From Streptomyces sp. BV286 (GTDB taxonomy: Bacteria; Actinomycetota; Actinomycetes; Streptomycetales; Streptomycetaceae), in the NCBI RefSeq assembly GCF_019090165.1, contig NZ_JAHRIB010000140.1, positions 1 through 37,256 of the forward strand: a DNA stretch of 37,256 bases, written 5' to 3'. The translations under genes and the position numbers were made by a program. The notes beneath the pieces were generated by a model, which worked only from the letters and a program-made list of their open reading frames with translations, did no database searches and was not told the origin of the DNA. Below, piece after piece: positions 14,707 through 23,439 of this stretch (position 1 is the stretch's first letter; each line of letters opens with the position of its first letter).

Positions 14707-14883
14707 GGCACCGGCCTGGGCATCTTCCGATACGTCGTCGAGCACACCATCGCCTGACTCCACGGCTTCCGCCGCCTGCGCATCCGCTGGGAGCGACGCG
14801 ATGACATCCACGAAGCATTCCTCGGACTCGCCGTCCGCCTGATCACCCACCGCCACGCCCCACGGCTTTGTCAGAGCCTCTAA
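14707..14883 (+). pseudogene. IS5-family transposase C-terminal remnant
   Basis: The frame reads GTGLGIFRYVVEHTIA, then an in-frame TGA, then LHGFRRLRIRWERRDDIHEA and GLAVRLITHRHAPRLC, to a TAA at 14881-14883. The YVVE-x-TIA-x-LHGFRRLRIRWERR pattern is the catalytic-Glu region of IS5-type transposases. The rest is missing. It cuts off the VOC-like gene stub on its left. Confidence 0.75.
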
Positions 14884-14911
14884 ACCCGGCGAACCACAGC
14901 GGTCAGAGAAC

Positions 14912-15529
14912 CTAACTGCTCGCCGGTCGACCGTTCGCCAGCGCCTCGGTCTGCCAGCCGAGAAGGATCGCGCGGAGCGCCTGTTCGGCGAGGTGGCGGG
15001 CGCGATCGTCGCCGACGCTGCCGAGGTAACTGAGCGACGCGATGCCGTACAGCGTGCCCCAGAGGATCTCGCAAGCCTGGTCGAAATCGGCCAGGACCAC
15101 GTCGTGTGCAGCCGACCAGGAGGTGAGCACCTCCTTGAGGACGTCGATGACCGGTTCCGCGATCCGTCGGCGTTCGTCCGCGTCGACCATCGGGTCGTTC
15201 ATGACCTGGAAGAGGTGGGGGTGCTCGCCGGCGAACCGGACGTACTGCGACGCCATGCGCGTCACGCGCCGGTCCGTATCGGGCTCCTGCGCCGCTTGGC
15301 GGAACTGAGTCAGCATCAGATGGTGACCGTACGCCACCAGTTCCAGAACCAGCGCGTCCTTGTTGGCGAAGTGCTGGTAGACGACGGGCGCGGAATACTC
15401 GACGTCGGTGGCGATGCGCCGGATCGTCAGGGCCGCGATGCCCTCGGTCTCGAGGACGTGCAGCGCGGCCTCGATGATCCGCTCCCTGGTGTTGGCCCGT
15501 TCGCGGGCCCGTCTCGTGCTGGTCGCCAT
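14912..15529 (-). CDS. TetR/AcrR-family transcriptional regulator
   Basis: 205 aa, full length for the family. Residues about 14-60 form the HTH (RERIIEAALHVLETEGIAAL, then YSAPVVYQHFANKDALVLEL). The C-terminal domain (residues 75-200) has a WHG-type look, with YVRFAGEHPHLFQVMND and ILWGTLYGIASLSYLGS. It is divergent from the Dabb-epimerase operon, and two TAACG-N-CGTTA palindromes lie between them, so it probably represses that operon and itself. ATG 15529 is used. The ribosome site (GAAGTGA) is modest. Confidence 0.9.
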   Translation of the reverse strand: MATSTRRARERANTRERIIEAALHVLETEGIAALTIRRIATDVEYSAPVVYQHFANKDALVLELVAYGHHLMLTQFRQAAQEPDTDRRVTRMASQYVRFAGEHPHLFQVMNDPMVDADERRRIAEPVIDVLKEVLTSWSAAHDVVLADFDQACEILWGTLYGIASLSYLGSVGDDRARHLAEQALRAILLGWQTEALANGRPASS

Positions 15530-15605
15530 GGTCCGTCACTTCGCCTCGATGGTGTCCCCGAACACTAGTCACCGCCTTGACCGCGCCGACGACGCGCGCC
15601 ATAGT

Positions 15606-15616
15606 TAACGGCGTTA
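15606..15616. promoter_or_regulatory. TetR operator, site 1
   Basis: TAACGGCGTTA, a perfect palindrome around a single central base, in the TetR-Dabb intergenic space. Confidence 0.6.
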
Positions 15617-15622
15617 GGAAAT

Positions 15623-15635
15623 CTAACGACGTTAG
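15623..15635. promoter_or_regulatory. TetR operator, site 2
   Basis: CTAACGACGTTAG, the same half-site as site 1, with centres 18 bp apart. Ends 17 bp before the Dabb start codon. Confidence 0.65.
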
Positions 15636-15651
15636 GAACGGATAACAAACC

Positions 15652-16056
15652 ATGATTTACCACATCAACAGAGTCACGATGAAGGCCGCTGCGACGCCTG
15701 AGCAGATCGAGGCGGTGCTGGAGAGCTGGCGTAATCAGGGCCGGTCGAACCCCGCCATCAAGTCCTTCGTCGTCGGCCGCGACCACGGCGGCGACTACAC
15801 GTACGGCGCGGTGTTCGTCGTCGAACATCTCGACGGGCTCTTCGCCTACCTGACGCACCCGACCACCTACCAGACCGACCACCTCGGGCTGCACCTGGTC
15901 GAACGGCTGGAGATCTTCGACGTCAGTGACGACAACGACCCTGATCTGAACGCCAAGATCCAGGAACTGCACCGGCGCCGCAACGAGCTCAACCCGCAGA
16001 TCGCCGGCATGCTCGCCGACGTGCCCACCTATACCGGCTCCGGCGTGGACGGCTGA
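15652..16056 (+). CDS. Dabb-domain (stress-responsive alpha/beta barrel) protein
   Basis: 134 aa. It starts MIYHINRVTMKAAATPEQIE and has the Dabb layout: beta strand, helix with IEAVLESWRNQG, KSFVVGRDHGGDYTYGAVFV, then HLDGLFAYLTHPTTYQTDHL. Dabb proteins are small dimeric ferredoxin-like folds, some of which act as polyketide cyclases or bind aromatic ligands. The role here is unknown. Only a weak ribosome site precedes the ATG, so translation might be leaderless. First gene of a two-gene operon, 28 bp before the epimerase. Confidence 0.8.
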   Translation: MIYHINRVTMKAAATPEQIEAVLESWRNQGRSNPAIKSFVVGRDHGGDYTYGAVFVVEHLDGLFAYLTHPTTYQTDHLGLHLVERLEIFDVSDDNDPDLNAKIQELHRRRNELNPQIAGMLADVPTYTGSGVDG

Positions 16057-16084
16057 CCGATACCCCGGAGAAGGAGAAACCGTC

Positions 16085-16987
16085 ATGGCCAAGCACGTCA
16101 TCATCGGTGCCGGTTCCATCGGTACCAACGTCGCTCGTCTGCTCGCTGAGCGCGGCGAGAGCGTCCAGATCGTCACCCGCAGCGGCTCCGGCCCCGAGCA
16201 CCCGCTGGTCGACCGGGTCACCGCGGACGCGTCCGACCCGTCCCGCCTGACCGAGCTGTCCCGCGGCGCGGAAGTGATCTACCACTGCGCCAATCCACCC
16301 TCATACACGGTGTGGGAGCGCCTGTTGCCGCCCCTGCAGACGGCGGCCATCACCGCCGCCAAGGCGAACGACGCCGTCCTCGCGCTGACCGGCAGCCTCT
16401 ACGCCTACGGCCCGCAGCCCGGCGGCCGGATGAACGAACACACCCCCATGGCCGCCACCGGCCACAAGGGCCGCCTGCGCAGACGCATGTGGGAACAGGC
16501 CCTCACCGGAGAGATCCGCACCGTCGAGGTCCGCGGCTCCGACTACATCGGCAAGGACGCCAACGGCATCTACTCCCTGCTCATCAAGTCGGCCCTGCAG
16601 AAGGGAAAACCGGCCTGGATCACCGGTCACCTGGACATGCCGCACACCTTCACCTTCAACGGCGACATGGCACAGGCCCTCATCACGCTGGCCTCGGAAG
16701 AACGCGCGTGGGGCCGACCCTGGCACGTGCCGTCTCCGCCGGCCGTCACCATTCGCGAGCTGGCGCGGCGCTACGCCCTCGCAGCGGGTCGGCCACCGGT
16801 CAAACTAATCCAGATACCGCGCTCCGTGACGCGCACGGCCGGGCTGATCGTGCCGATCGCCCGCGAGATGGCCGAGATGGACTACCAGTGGTACGCGCCG
16901 TTCCACATGGACGCGACGGAGACCGCCCAGACCTTCGGCCTGACCGCCACCGACCTCGGCACCGCCGTCCGCAACGAGGTCAGCTGA
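16085..16987 (+). CDS. NAD-dependent epimerase/dehydratase family protein
   Basis: 300 aa with GGAGAAGGAG before the ATG. The nucleotide-binding site is at the N terminus (MAKHVIIGAGSIGTNVARLL, Gly-rich loop at residues 8-13). The extended-SDR pattern continues with a short acidic DASDP loop, YHCANPPSY, and the segment LTGSLYAYGP with an active-site-like Ser/Tyr region. The later VRGSDYIGKDANG and MPHTFTFNGDMAQAL segments match the substrate side of NAD(P)-dependent epimerase-like reductases. The substrate is unknown. Co-transcribed with the Dabb gene and probably controlled by the TetR protein. Confidence 0.85.
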   Translation: MAKHVIIGAGSIGTNVARLLAERGESVQIVTRSGSGPEHPLVDRVTADASDPSRLTELSRGAEVIYHCANPPSYTVWERLLPPLQTAAITAAKANDAVLALTGSLYAYGPQPGGRMNEHTPMAATGHKGRLRRRMWEQALTGEIRTVEVRGSDYIGKDANGIYSLLIKSALQKGKPAWITGHLDMPHTFTFNGDMAQALITLASEERAWGRPWHVPSPPAVTIRELARRYALAAGRPPVKLIQIPRSVTRTAGLIVPIAREMAEMDYQWYAPFHMDATETAQTFGLTATDLGTAVRNEVS

Positions 16988-17058
16988 ACTCCCACCGCCA
17001 CACCGGCACGTCGAGGGCAGGTGCGCCGACACCGTGCACGTTCGTTGTCACGGCACTA

Positions 17059-17696
17059 CTGAGGTTGTCGTTAGTTCTGTGGGTGCAAGGGCTTCGGTGG
17101 TGTGAGGATCTGGCTGTGCCTGCAGTCTGAGTCTGATGCTTGTGCAGCAGCCGTCTCGCCCTTGACGCGGCCGCAGTTGGCCGAGGCCCGTCGCATGCGT
17201 GCGGGCGAGATGTTCGAGCGGGGGTGTACGCAGCCCGAGGTCGCGCGGGCGGTGGGCGTCTGTCTGGAGAGCGTGCGGCGGTGGAAACGCGGGTGGGAGC
17301 AGGACGGAACTCCAGCGCTGCGGCGGCGCCCGGCTGCCGGTCAGCCGCCCAAGCTGGAGGACGCCCAGGCCGCCGAGCGCTGGAGCAGGGCGCCCAGGCG
17401 CACGGTTTCGAGGCGGACCTGCGGACCCTGGAACGGGTGCGCGTGGCGGTTGAGCGGCTTACCGGGGTGACGTTGGCCCGGGCCCCGGTATGGCGTCTGC
17501 TGACCGGTCGGCCGGTGTGGAGTCTGCAGCGGCGCCATCCAAACCCGCGAGTTGGCCACTTCGCCGGCGACCATCTCGCCGACGCCGCCGAACGCGGCAT
17601 CCGCCGGGTCTGCTCCAGCGAGCAACTCCCGTGGCCCTTCCTCACTCCGGAGTGACAATAGGCATCTAAAAACTACAGAACTAACGAAAACCTTAG
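17059..17696 (+). mobile_element. Internally deleted IS630-family element
   Basis: Terminal inverted repeats of about 22-24 bp close the element: CTGAGGTTGTCGTTAGTTCT at 17059-17078, and inverted at the right end CTAAGGTTTTCGTTAGTTCT, with two mismatches. A TA dinucleotide lies on each side (17057-17058 and 17697-17698), the target duplication expected for IS630. The outer flanks join as CAC-TA-GTG, so the empty site can be reconstructed. Only the N-terminal part of a transposase remains, so it is non-autonomous. Confidence 0.8.
17102..17545 (+). pseudogene. IS630-family transposase, N-terminal part, frameshifted
   Basis: The first frame reads LTRPQLAEARRMRAGEMFER and CTQPEVARAVGVCLESVRRW, the typical helix-turn-helix of IS630 transposases. 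A frameshift near 17375 moves to RALEQGAQAHGFEADLRTLE and then VTLARAPVWRLLTGRPVWSL. The catalytic DDE domain (about 200 residues) is absent. The final 150 bp of the element do not encode recognisable transposase. Confidence 0.75.
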
Positions 17697-17726
17697 TAGT
17701 GGCCGGGAGGCGCCTTATTGAGCCGT

Positions 17727-17742
17727 GACGCGATAGTTGGAA
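17727..17742 (+). repeat. Inverted repeat left of the DUF6193 gene
   Basis: GACGCGATAGTTGGAA is inverted at 18367-18382 with one mismatch. The pair brackets the DUF6193 gene. Another GGTTGGAAC occurs at 17753-17761. Confidence 0.5.
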
Positions 17743-17767
17743 TTGGCCACGGTGGTTGGAACTGAGA

Positions 17768-18190
17768 TCAGTTCGCGGAGCCGCTGGGGGTCGGGGCCTC
17801 GGGGCTCGCGGGCAGGATCGCGGCGTCGTGAACGTCAAGTTCTTCTCGGGTTCCAACGAGGGCAGGTCCGCAGTGGGGAGGGAGGCGGTCAACCACCATC
17901 GTGACGGCCTGCTGCGGCGTCGCGGCCGGACCCACGGATTCGCTGCGCAGAGGGCCGGAGACCCAGTACTCGCCTCCTGCTGCGGGCTGAATGTAGGGGA
18001 CGTCCCATGCCCATGGCCACTCGGTGCAACGGCTGAAGTGCAGTTCTCCCATTCCCGTCCAGGGAAACAACCGGCGGAGTCGGGGTTCAGCGTAGGCCGC
18101 TTCGAGCAGTTCCGGACGGACGCGCCCGTCGGCGCGCACCTTCTGCCAACCTGCTTCGACGAGGGCGTGGCCCGGTGGTGTCGTGTCCAT
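17768..18190 (-). CDS. DUF6193-like protein
   Basis: 140 aa, begins MDTTPPGHALVEAGWQKVRA. The segment LLEAAYAEPRLRRLFPWTGM and ELHFSRCTEWPWAWDVPYI is characteristic of DUF6193 proteins, which Streptomyces annotations often label as natural-product-biosynthesis associated. A further GGEYWVSGPLRSESVG strand pattern agrees. No catalytic motif is visible. GGAGGAGGGG precedes the start by more than usual, so the exact start is uncertain. It diverges from the membrane protein/STAND pair across a spacer with repeated GGTTCCAAC motifs. Confidence 0.65.
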   Translation of the reverse strand: MDTTPPGHALVEAGWQKVRADGRVRPELLEAAYAEPRLRRLFPWTGMGELHFSRCTEWPWAWDVPYIQPAAGGEYWVSGPLRSESVGPAATPQQAVTMVVDRLPPHCGPALVGTREELDVHDAAILPASPEAPTPSGSAN

Positions 18191-18251
18191 AGCGACACAT
18201 CATCCCCTCCTCCAGGAAAGCGTCCGTCGGCACGGCGAGCGCGGGATACCC

Positions 18252-18375
18252 GGAACTGGTTCCACCATGAATGGCGATTCACGGCAGGTTGCAAGAAGGG
18301 TGACCATGTGGTTCCAACAAGCGTGTCCTACGAGGTCCGAATCGCCAGGTCACCACATGCACATGGTTCCAACTA
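18252..18375 (+). repeat. Three spaced GGTTCCA motifs upstream of the membrane protein
   Basis: TGGTTCCACC near 18257, GTGGTTCCAACA near 18308 and ATGGTTCCAACT near 18363 are spaced about 51 and 55 bp. The first is part of a 12-bp palindrome, GGAACTGGTTCC (18252-18263). The reverse complement GTTGGAA appears twice beyond the DUF6193 gene (17736 and 17754). Possible regulator binding sites. Confidence 0.4.
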
Positions 18376-18382
18376 CCGCGTC
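18367..18382 (-). repeat. Inverted repeat right of the DUF6193 gene
   Basis: TTCCAACTACCGCGTC, inverted partner of 17727-17742 with 15 of 16 bases matching. Confidence 0.5.
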
Positions 18383-18460
18383 CCGTCACACAAATTGCGG
18401 ATGCCCGCGCCTCGGCTGCGCCACGATGGCCTCTGGTCACGGTCGGAGGAGGGGGCATTG

Positions 18461-19318
18461 ATGGCGGCGTGGGGGGAACGGGCTGCACCAGTAGGTGTCG
18501 GCCTTGGGATCTGGGTGGGCTTGGTCGTCACGTCCCAGTACCGGGAAGCCGACTTGTGGCCGGTCTGGGCCGCGATTGCCCTCGGTTTGACTGGTGGGGC
18601 AGGGATTGTTTTCACCTTGGGTGCCCAGCAGTGGCGCGCTCTGCCTGAGGCAGAGCGCCCATCGCGGCGCGAGGCCGTCGTCATCGTGGGCGCCGTGGCG
18701 CTGGGCGCGGCGCTCTATGGAGCGGTGGCGGCCTCTGTCGACGACCGTCCGAGTGCGTGGCGGGGGCCACTGCTGGTGGGAACCGCCCTGGTCGGTGCAA
18801 CGCCCATCGTGTGCGTCGCCTACGCGCTATGGAAAACCACACACACTGACCGGAGTGACGTGGCCGCAGGAGAGCTGACGGAATGGCTGTTGGCTCGCCG
18901 GCGGACCATGCGGACACTGGTGGCCAACCTCGGAGCACTGGTCGGCCTGTCCACGTTGGCGCTGGGGGCAGTTGTGCGCATGGAGGCTGAGCTGGTGAAG
19001 GGGCACGCCTTGGCCTCAGCCGAGGCCACTCCCTTTGAATACGTCTTGGTCTTCGGCGGAGTAGGCACGCTGCTCGTAGCCATCGCCTACGTCCCAGCCG
19101 CGATCGGACTGCGTCGCCAGGCGCACCGTCTCGCCGAGCGGTTGTTCACACTGGAGGGCGTCGATGACTCGGCAGCACTTCTTGAGCGCGTCGAACAGCG
19201 TGCGAGATTCGAACAACTGTTGGGTGCCGAGGCAGGTCCATTCGCCGATCTCCAGGCGGGCATCGTGGTCCTCACTCCCCTACTGGCCAGCGCCGTCGCG
19301 GTCTGGCTCCCCCGCTGA
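18461..19318 (+). CDS. Polytopic membrane protein, 6-7 helices, upstream of the STAND ATPase
   Basis: 285 aa. ATG 18461 is chosen because GGAGGAGGGGG lies 5 bases upstream. The open frame extends further 5' but without coding character. Hydrophobic segments are visible near residues 10-25, 30-50, 68-88, 105-128, 153-173, 187-210 and 264-283. Between helices 6 and 7 lies a cytoplasmic-looking charged segment (RRQAHRLAERLFTLEGVDDS to RFEQLLGAEAGPF) that could contact a partner. No transporter or enzyme motif was recognised. It is followed after 131 bp by the large STAND-type ATPase on the same strand, so joint function is plausible. Confidence 0.7.
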   Translation: MAAWGERAAPVGVGLGIWVGLVVTSQYREADLWPVWAAIALGLTGGAGIVFTLGAQQWRALPEAERPSRREAVVIVGAVALGAALYGAVAASVDDRPSAWRGPLLVGTALVGATPIVCVAYALWKTTHTDRSDVAAGELTEWLLARRRTMRTLVANLGALVGLSTLALGAVVRMEAELVKGHALASAEATPFEYVLVFGGVGTLLVAIAYVPAAIGLRRQAHRLAERLFTLEGVDDSAALLERVEQRARFEQLLGAEAGPFADLQAGIVVLTPLLASAVAVWLPR

Positions 19319-19449
19319 GCCGCTAGTGCACACCTTTGGGAGCTGCGGCCAACTATGTACGCAGAGTGGCCAACTGAAGCACGGTATCTGGGCGAAAGAC
19401 TCCGGCGAAGCCAGACTGGTCTCACGATCTGACTCAGGGGGCGGAGCAG

Positions 19450-22400
19450 GTGGGGCGAAGGCTGCCAGCAGAGCAATCCGTGCAGGACATTCTCAGGGGA
19501 CGCAGACGTCGCGGTTTCCTGGGCCGCGAGGCGGAACGCGCCGCATTCACGGAGAACTTCGCGGTGTCACCAGAGGATGAGCGCCATCGCTTTCTGTTTC
19601 ATATTCATGGCGCTGCTGGCGTCGGCAAGACGTTCCTCCTGGCCGAGTTGGAGCACATCGCGCAGGAGCAAGGCGCGTTGACCGCCCGCGTTGACGAATC
19701 GATCGCCGGCGTGCCGGAGCTGCTCGGTGCTCTCAGCGCCCAGTTCGCTCGCCAGGACCACCGGTTCCGGGAGCTGGAACGTCTCCTCGCTGACTGGCGG
19801 GAGCGGCAGCATGAGGCGGCATCTGTGGATCTGGACGAGTTGCTGGACAGCAATGTGCCAGAGCCTTCGCCGGGCAGCATGGTGGCCGCACGTGCGAGCC
19901 TCATCGGGCTCGGGCTGGTGCCCGGTGCAGGAGTCTTCGCGGGAGCCGTTGATGCGGTTCAGCTGGCCCGCGGGGCCGACCGGTTGCGGGCCGGGCTCGG
20001 AATGCGGCTGCGCAGCCCGGAAGACGTCCAGATGGTGATGTCCCCCGAAAGCGTGCTGACACCGGTGTTCTTACGGGAGCTGGCTGATGCGGCTGGTTCC
20101 GTTTCGTGGATCGTGCTCTGCTTCGATGCGTACGAAAGAACGGCGCCCTTCTTGGACAGTTGGCTGCGGGACGTGATGACGACGACGCGGTATGGCACTT
20201 TGGTGTCCCGGGTTGTGGTGGTGACGGCGGGGCAGTATCCGCTCCATGCCGCTCGGTGGGGCGAGTTCGCCGATGGCATCACAGACTGGCCGCTGGGGAA
20301 TTTCACCGAAGCGCAGACACGCGGGCTGCTGCGGAACAAGGGGGTCGTCTGCGAACCGGTGGTCAGGGAAGTGCTGCGGCTCAGTGGCGGTTTGCCCGTG
20401 CTGGTCTCCACTCTCGCGGCTGGCAGGCCCACGGAACCCGGTCATCTCAACGACCCGAGTACCACGGCCGTGGAAGGTTTCCTCAAATGGGAACAGGATC
20501 CGGTGCGGCGGGCGGCGGCACTGGCCGGCGCACTGCCTCTACACCTGGACGTTGACATCTTCCGTGCGGCGGTGGGCTGTTCTCACGACGAGGCGGATGC
20601 CCTGTTCCCGTGGCTGCACAGCCTGCCCTTCGTGGTGCAACATGGCACAGGGGTGCGGTATCACGACGTGGTGCGGGCGCAGATGCTGCGACTGCAGCGC
20701 CGCCGCTCGTTGCGCGACTGGAATGAGCGGCACACAGCCCTGTCCACGCTGTTCAGCCAGTGGCGGGAACAGGCCGAGGAACACCTGGACCCGGGCATGT
20801 TCTGGAAGGAAGAGAGGTGGCAAGGGCTGCGCCTGGCGGAGTCGTACCACCTTCTGTGCACCGGGTCTCGGCGTGCGTGGGAGATGGTCCTGCTTGAGGT
20901 GGCGTCGGCGTGTACTGCAGGTGAGGCTGTGGCGCGCCGTTGGGCGCAGGTCTTCCGGGACGCAGGCCGGGACACTGAATACGAGGAGCTCCGTGAATGG
21001 GGGCGCCACCTGCAGGCAACCCTTGCCGAGGGAGGAACAGTGCAGGCTCTGCACTTGCTACTCGGCAGGGCCGACTTCGGCCCCGAAGAGCAGGCAACGG
21101 TCCTGGTCGCCTGCGGGGGTCTACGTCGCCTGGAGGGCGAAGCCCGTGTTGCCCTGGCCGACTTCAACCGTGCGGTCGCTCTCAGTCCCCGCATGGAGCC
21201 GGCGTACGTGGGCCGGGCACTCGCCCATGCCGAACTGGGCGAGTATTCCGCAGCCATCGACGACCTGGACCACGCAGACGCGCTGGCTCCTGATACGCCA
21301 CAGACCCTGCGCCGACGCGGCGACTACTACCGGATCACGGGCCAGCTTCAGGAATCGATGCACGACCTTCAACGGGCCGTTGAACTCGCCCCTCTTGATC
21401 CCATGGTTTGGACTTCCCGGGGCTCGACACACGACGCTCTCGGCAACACCACGGCGGCCATCACAGACCTCAACCATGCCCTGGAGCTGCAGCCACACAG
21501 TGTGCGGGCGCTGATCCACAGGGCCCGGGTGCGCACCTTCCAGCCGCGACACGCTGCGCAAGCGCTGCAAGACCTCGACCGGGCAGTGGAGTTGGAGCCT
21601 GCTACAGCCTGGGTGCGCTGCGAGCGCGGTGCAATCCTGCGGATCGTGGGTCGGCACGCGTCCGCCCTCGCCGACTTCGACCGAGCCATTGAGCTCGACC
21701 CTGGATACGGCCGCGCCTACTCCGGCCGCGGTGCCACACTCGGAAATATGGGCCGGTACCCGGAAGCTCTGGGCGACCTGAACCGTGCGGTGGCGCTCTT
21801 GCCTCTCGACGGGTGGCCGTTGTCCCGCCGCTGCTGGGTCCATATCAAGCTCGGAGCTCACGAGTGCGCGCTCGCCGACGCCAACCAAGCGCTCGCCCTG
21901 GCACCCGGTGACGTGAGCACGCTCATACACCGTGCCGAGGCGCTGCACGGACTGGGGCGGTTCTCGGAAGCACGTGCCGATCTCGAGGACACCATCGAAA
22001 AGGGCTTCGGGCGTGCGAATACATGGTCGCCGTGGCGCAGGATCGAGTTCTGCTTTGCGACCGGCCGTCTGCAGCAGGCCCGATCCGACCTGGAATTCCT
22101 CCTAGAACACGCGGGCCGGAAGTCCGCAGCAAAAGCACATCATCTTCTCGCCCGTATCCACCTGCTCAGTGACCAGACCGAACAGGCAAAGGCAGCACTC
22201 CACACGTCCTGGACCGCTGACCCGCAAGAACACACCGTGCTCGAAACCCTGTGCACGGCACACCGGCGGACCGGCCAGGGCATCACTGCACGCCAGACGG
22301 CCGAGCAACTGTTCCTCAGCGACGAGGTCTCCGGGCTGACGTACCTGGCCCTGACCCTGGAGACCTGCAGCGGCAGGCGGGCTGCGCATCCCTGGTGGCA

Positions 22401-22791
22401 CGCCGCCGAACAGGCCTTACACCAAGCCAGACTCCCCGCCGGGACACGGCATCCGTACAACACCCTGATCTGCACGGCGCTCGATCGCTGGCCCGCGGTG
22501 GACGCAGACCTCACCCGCCTGCTGGCCACCCCGCCGGTCCGCTGGATCGAACTAGCCGAACTGGCCGCCACCCTGGGAGAGCTGCTCCACGCCCCCGGCA
22601 TCGACCACACCCGTCTCGCTCCCCGCCTCACAGCACTCCGTGCTGCCCGTGACTTCCTCCACGCCCACTACAAGCAGGAACCTTGCCCCAGACCCGCCGT
22701 CGCGGGCCATGGAGTTGAGAGCGCCCGCCGGTTCGCGGACGTCGCGTCCCTCACAAGCGGCAGCCAAGAAGTCGGTTCCTCTGATGGGTGA
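19450..22791 (+). CDS. STAND-type ATPase with C-terminal TPR array
   Basis: 1113 aa from GTG 19450, with GGAG close upstream. Residues 22-30 (GFLGREAER) are the usual entry of AAA/STAND modules. The Walker A GAAGVGKT is at 54-61, Walker B at about 219-226 (WIVLCFDAYER), and a GLP-type motif (LSGGLPVLV) at about 313-321, followed by a winged-helix-like region. From about 545 to 930 there are about nine TPR units, with repeated patterns such as ALADFDRAIELDPGYGRAYS. STAND proteins are signal-activated oligomerising switches, and bacterial members include anti-phage sensors. No N-terminal effector domain is fused, so the upstream membrane protein is a candidate effector. The last 40 residues are low-complexity. 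Confidence 0.8.
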   Translation: MGRRLPAEQSVQDILRGRRRRGFLGREAERAAFTENFAVSPEDERHRFLFHIHGAAGVGKTFLLAELEHIAQEQGALTARVDESIAGVPELLGALSAQFARQDHRFRELERLLADWRERQHEAASVDLDELLDSNVPEPSPGSMVAARASLIGLGLVPGAGVFAGAVDAVQLARGADRLRAGLGMRLRSPEDVQMVMSPESVLTPVFLRELADAAGSVSWIVLCFDAYERTAPFLDSWLRDVMTTTRYGTLVSRVVVVTAGQYPLHAARWGEFADGITDWPLGNFTEAQTRGLLRNKGVVCEPVVREVLRLSGGLPVLVSTLAAGRPTEPGHLNDPSTTAVEGFLKWEQDPVRRAAALAGALPLHLDVDIFRAAVGCSHDEADALFPWLHSLPFVVQHGTGVRYHDVVRAQMLRLQRRRSLRDWNERHTALSTLFSQWREQAEEHLDPGMFWKEERWQGLRLAESYHLLCTGSRRAWEMVLLEVASACTAGEAVARRWAQVFRDAGRDTEYEELREWGRHLQATLAEGGTVQALHLLLGRADFGPEEQATVLVACGGLRRLEGEARVALADFNRAVALSPRMEPAYVGRALAHAELGEYSAAIDDLDHADALAPDTPQTLRRRGDYYRITGQLQESMHDLQRAVELAPLDPMVWTSRGSTHDALGNTTAAITDLNHALELQPHSVRALIHRARVRTFQPRHAAQALQDLDRAVELEPATAWVRCERGAILRIVGRHASALADFDRAIELDPGYGRAYSGRGATLGNMGRYPEALGDLNRAVALLPLDGWPLSRRCWVHIKLGAHECALADANQALALAPGDVSTLIHRAEALHGLGRFSEARADLEDTIEKGFGRANTWSPWRRIEFCFATGRLQQARSDLEFLLEHAGRKSAAKAHHLLARIHLLSDQTEQAKAALHTSWTADPQEHTVLETLCTAHRRTGQGITARQTAEQLFLSDEVSGLTYLALTLETCSGRRAAHPWWHAAEQALHQARLPAGTRHPYNTLICTALDRWPAVDADLTRLLATPPVRWIELAELAATLGELLHAPGIDHTRLAPRLTALRAARDFLHAHYKQEPCPRPAVAGHGVESARRFADVASLTSGSQEVGSSDG

Positions 22792-22868
22792 GCCCCGGCA
22801 TCATGGTCGTAGACGGGTACGTGTGCGAGAGGACGAGTGCGGCGGGTGTCTGAAACGAGCCAGCAGCG

Positions 22869-23420
22869 GACCTGACGGAGCTGTGGCATCAGCATTGGCC
22901 CCATTGCCCACCGGTTGGGTACAAGCTCCGTGACCCGTACCGAGATGTCTGGGTACGTTTTCACAGCCTGCCGGAGTCGAAGCGCTACGCGGAGAACGAG
23001 AGCGAGTACGCCGTCGCCCTGGAGCGTTACAACACCGTCCTTGCTGTGAGTTGTTCGCCGGTGAGGACGTGCATGTGATCACTCCGCTCTGGACAACCGA
23101 AGCCGAGGTTCCGTCATCGCAACCCGTCACGGGGTACTGGCAGAGCCTGCTGGCGGAGGACGATCCTGACCCTGAGTTCCGCACCTACTGCCACCTTCTC
23201 GCCGCCCGCCAGCCCTGGCAGCGCGGATGCACCGACGAGCTGCTCCAGGACATCGCCGTTGACAAGGTGGCGGGCGTCCTCATCACCGACACCCGGGATA
23301 CAGCGCGTCCACCACCCCTACGACGGTGGCGCCGACGTCTTCCTTGCCACGGCCGAGGAACGGGACCGGATGCGCGATCGACACGGCGACTGGCTCTCCA
23401 GCCATCCCTCAGGTCTCTTA
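22869..23420 (+). pseudogene. DUF3885 family protein, broken by frameshifts
   Basis: Three frames join into one protein. The first is LTELWHQHWPHCPPVGYKLR to SLPESKRYAENESEYAVALE. The second, after a break near 23045, is LFAGEDVHVITPLW to EDDPDPEFRTYCHLLAARQP and DIAVDKVAGVLITD. The third, after a break near 23295, is RVHHPYDGGADVFLATAEER and RHGDWLSSHPSGL. This order and these motifs fit the DUF3885 family of Streptomyces. No start codon is visible, and two shifts make it non-functional unless the sequence has errors. Confidence 0.7.
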
Positions 23421-23439
23421 CCGGCCCGGATCGCAGCCC

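Noticed and set aside
17756..18460. Upstream extension of the membrane-protein frame
   Set aside because: It lies opposite the DUF6193 gene and lacks coding character. GGAGGAGGGGG before ATG 18461 marks the true start.
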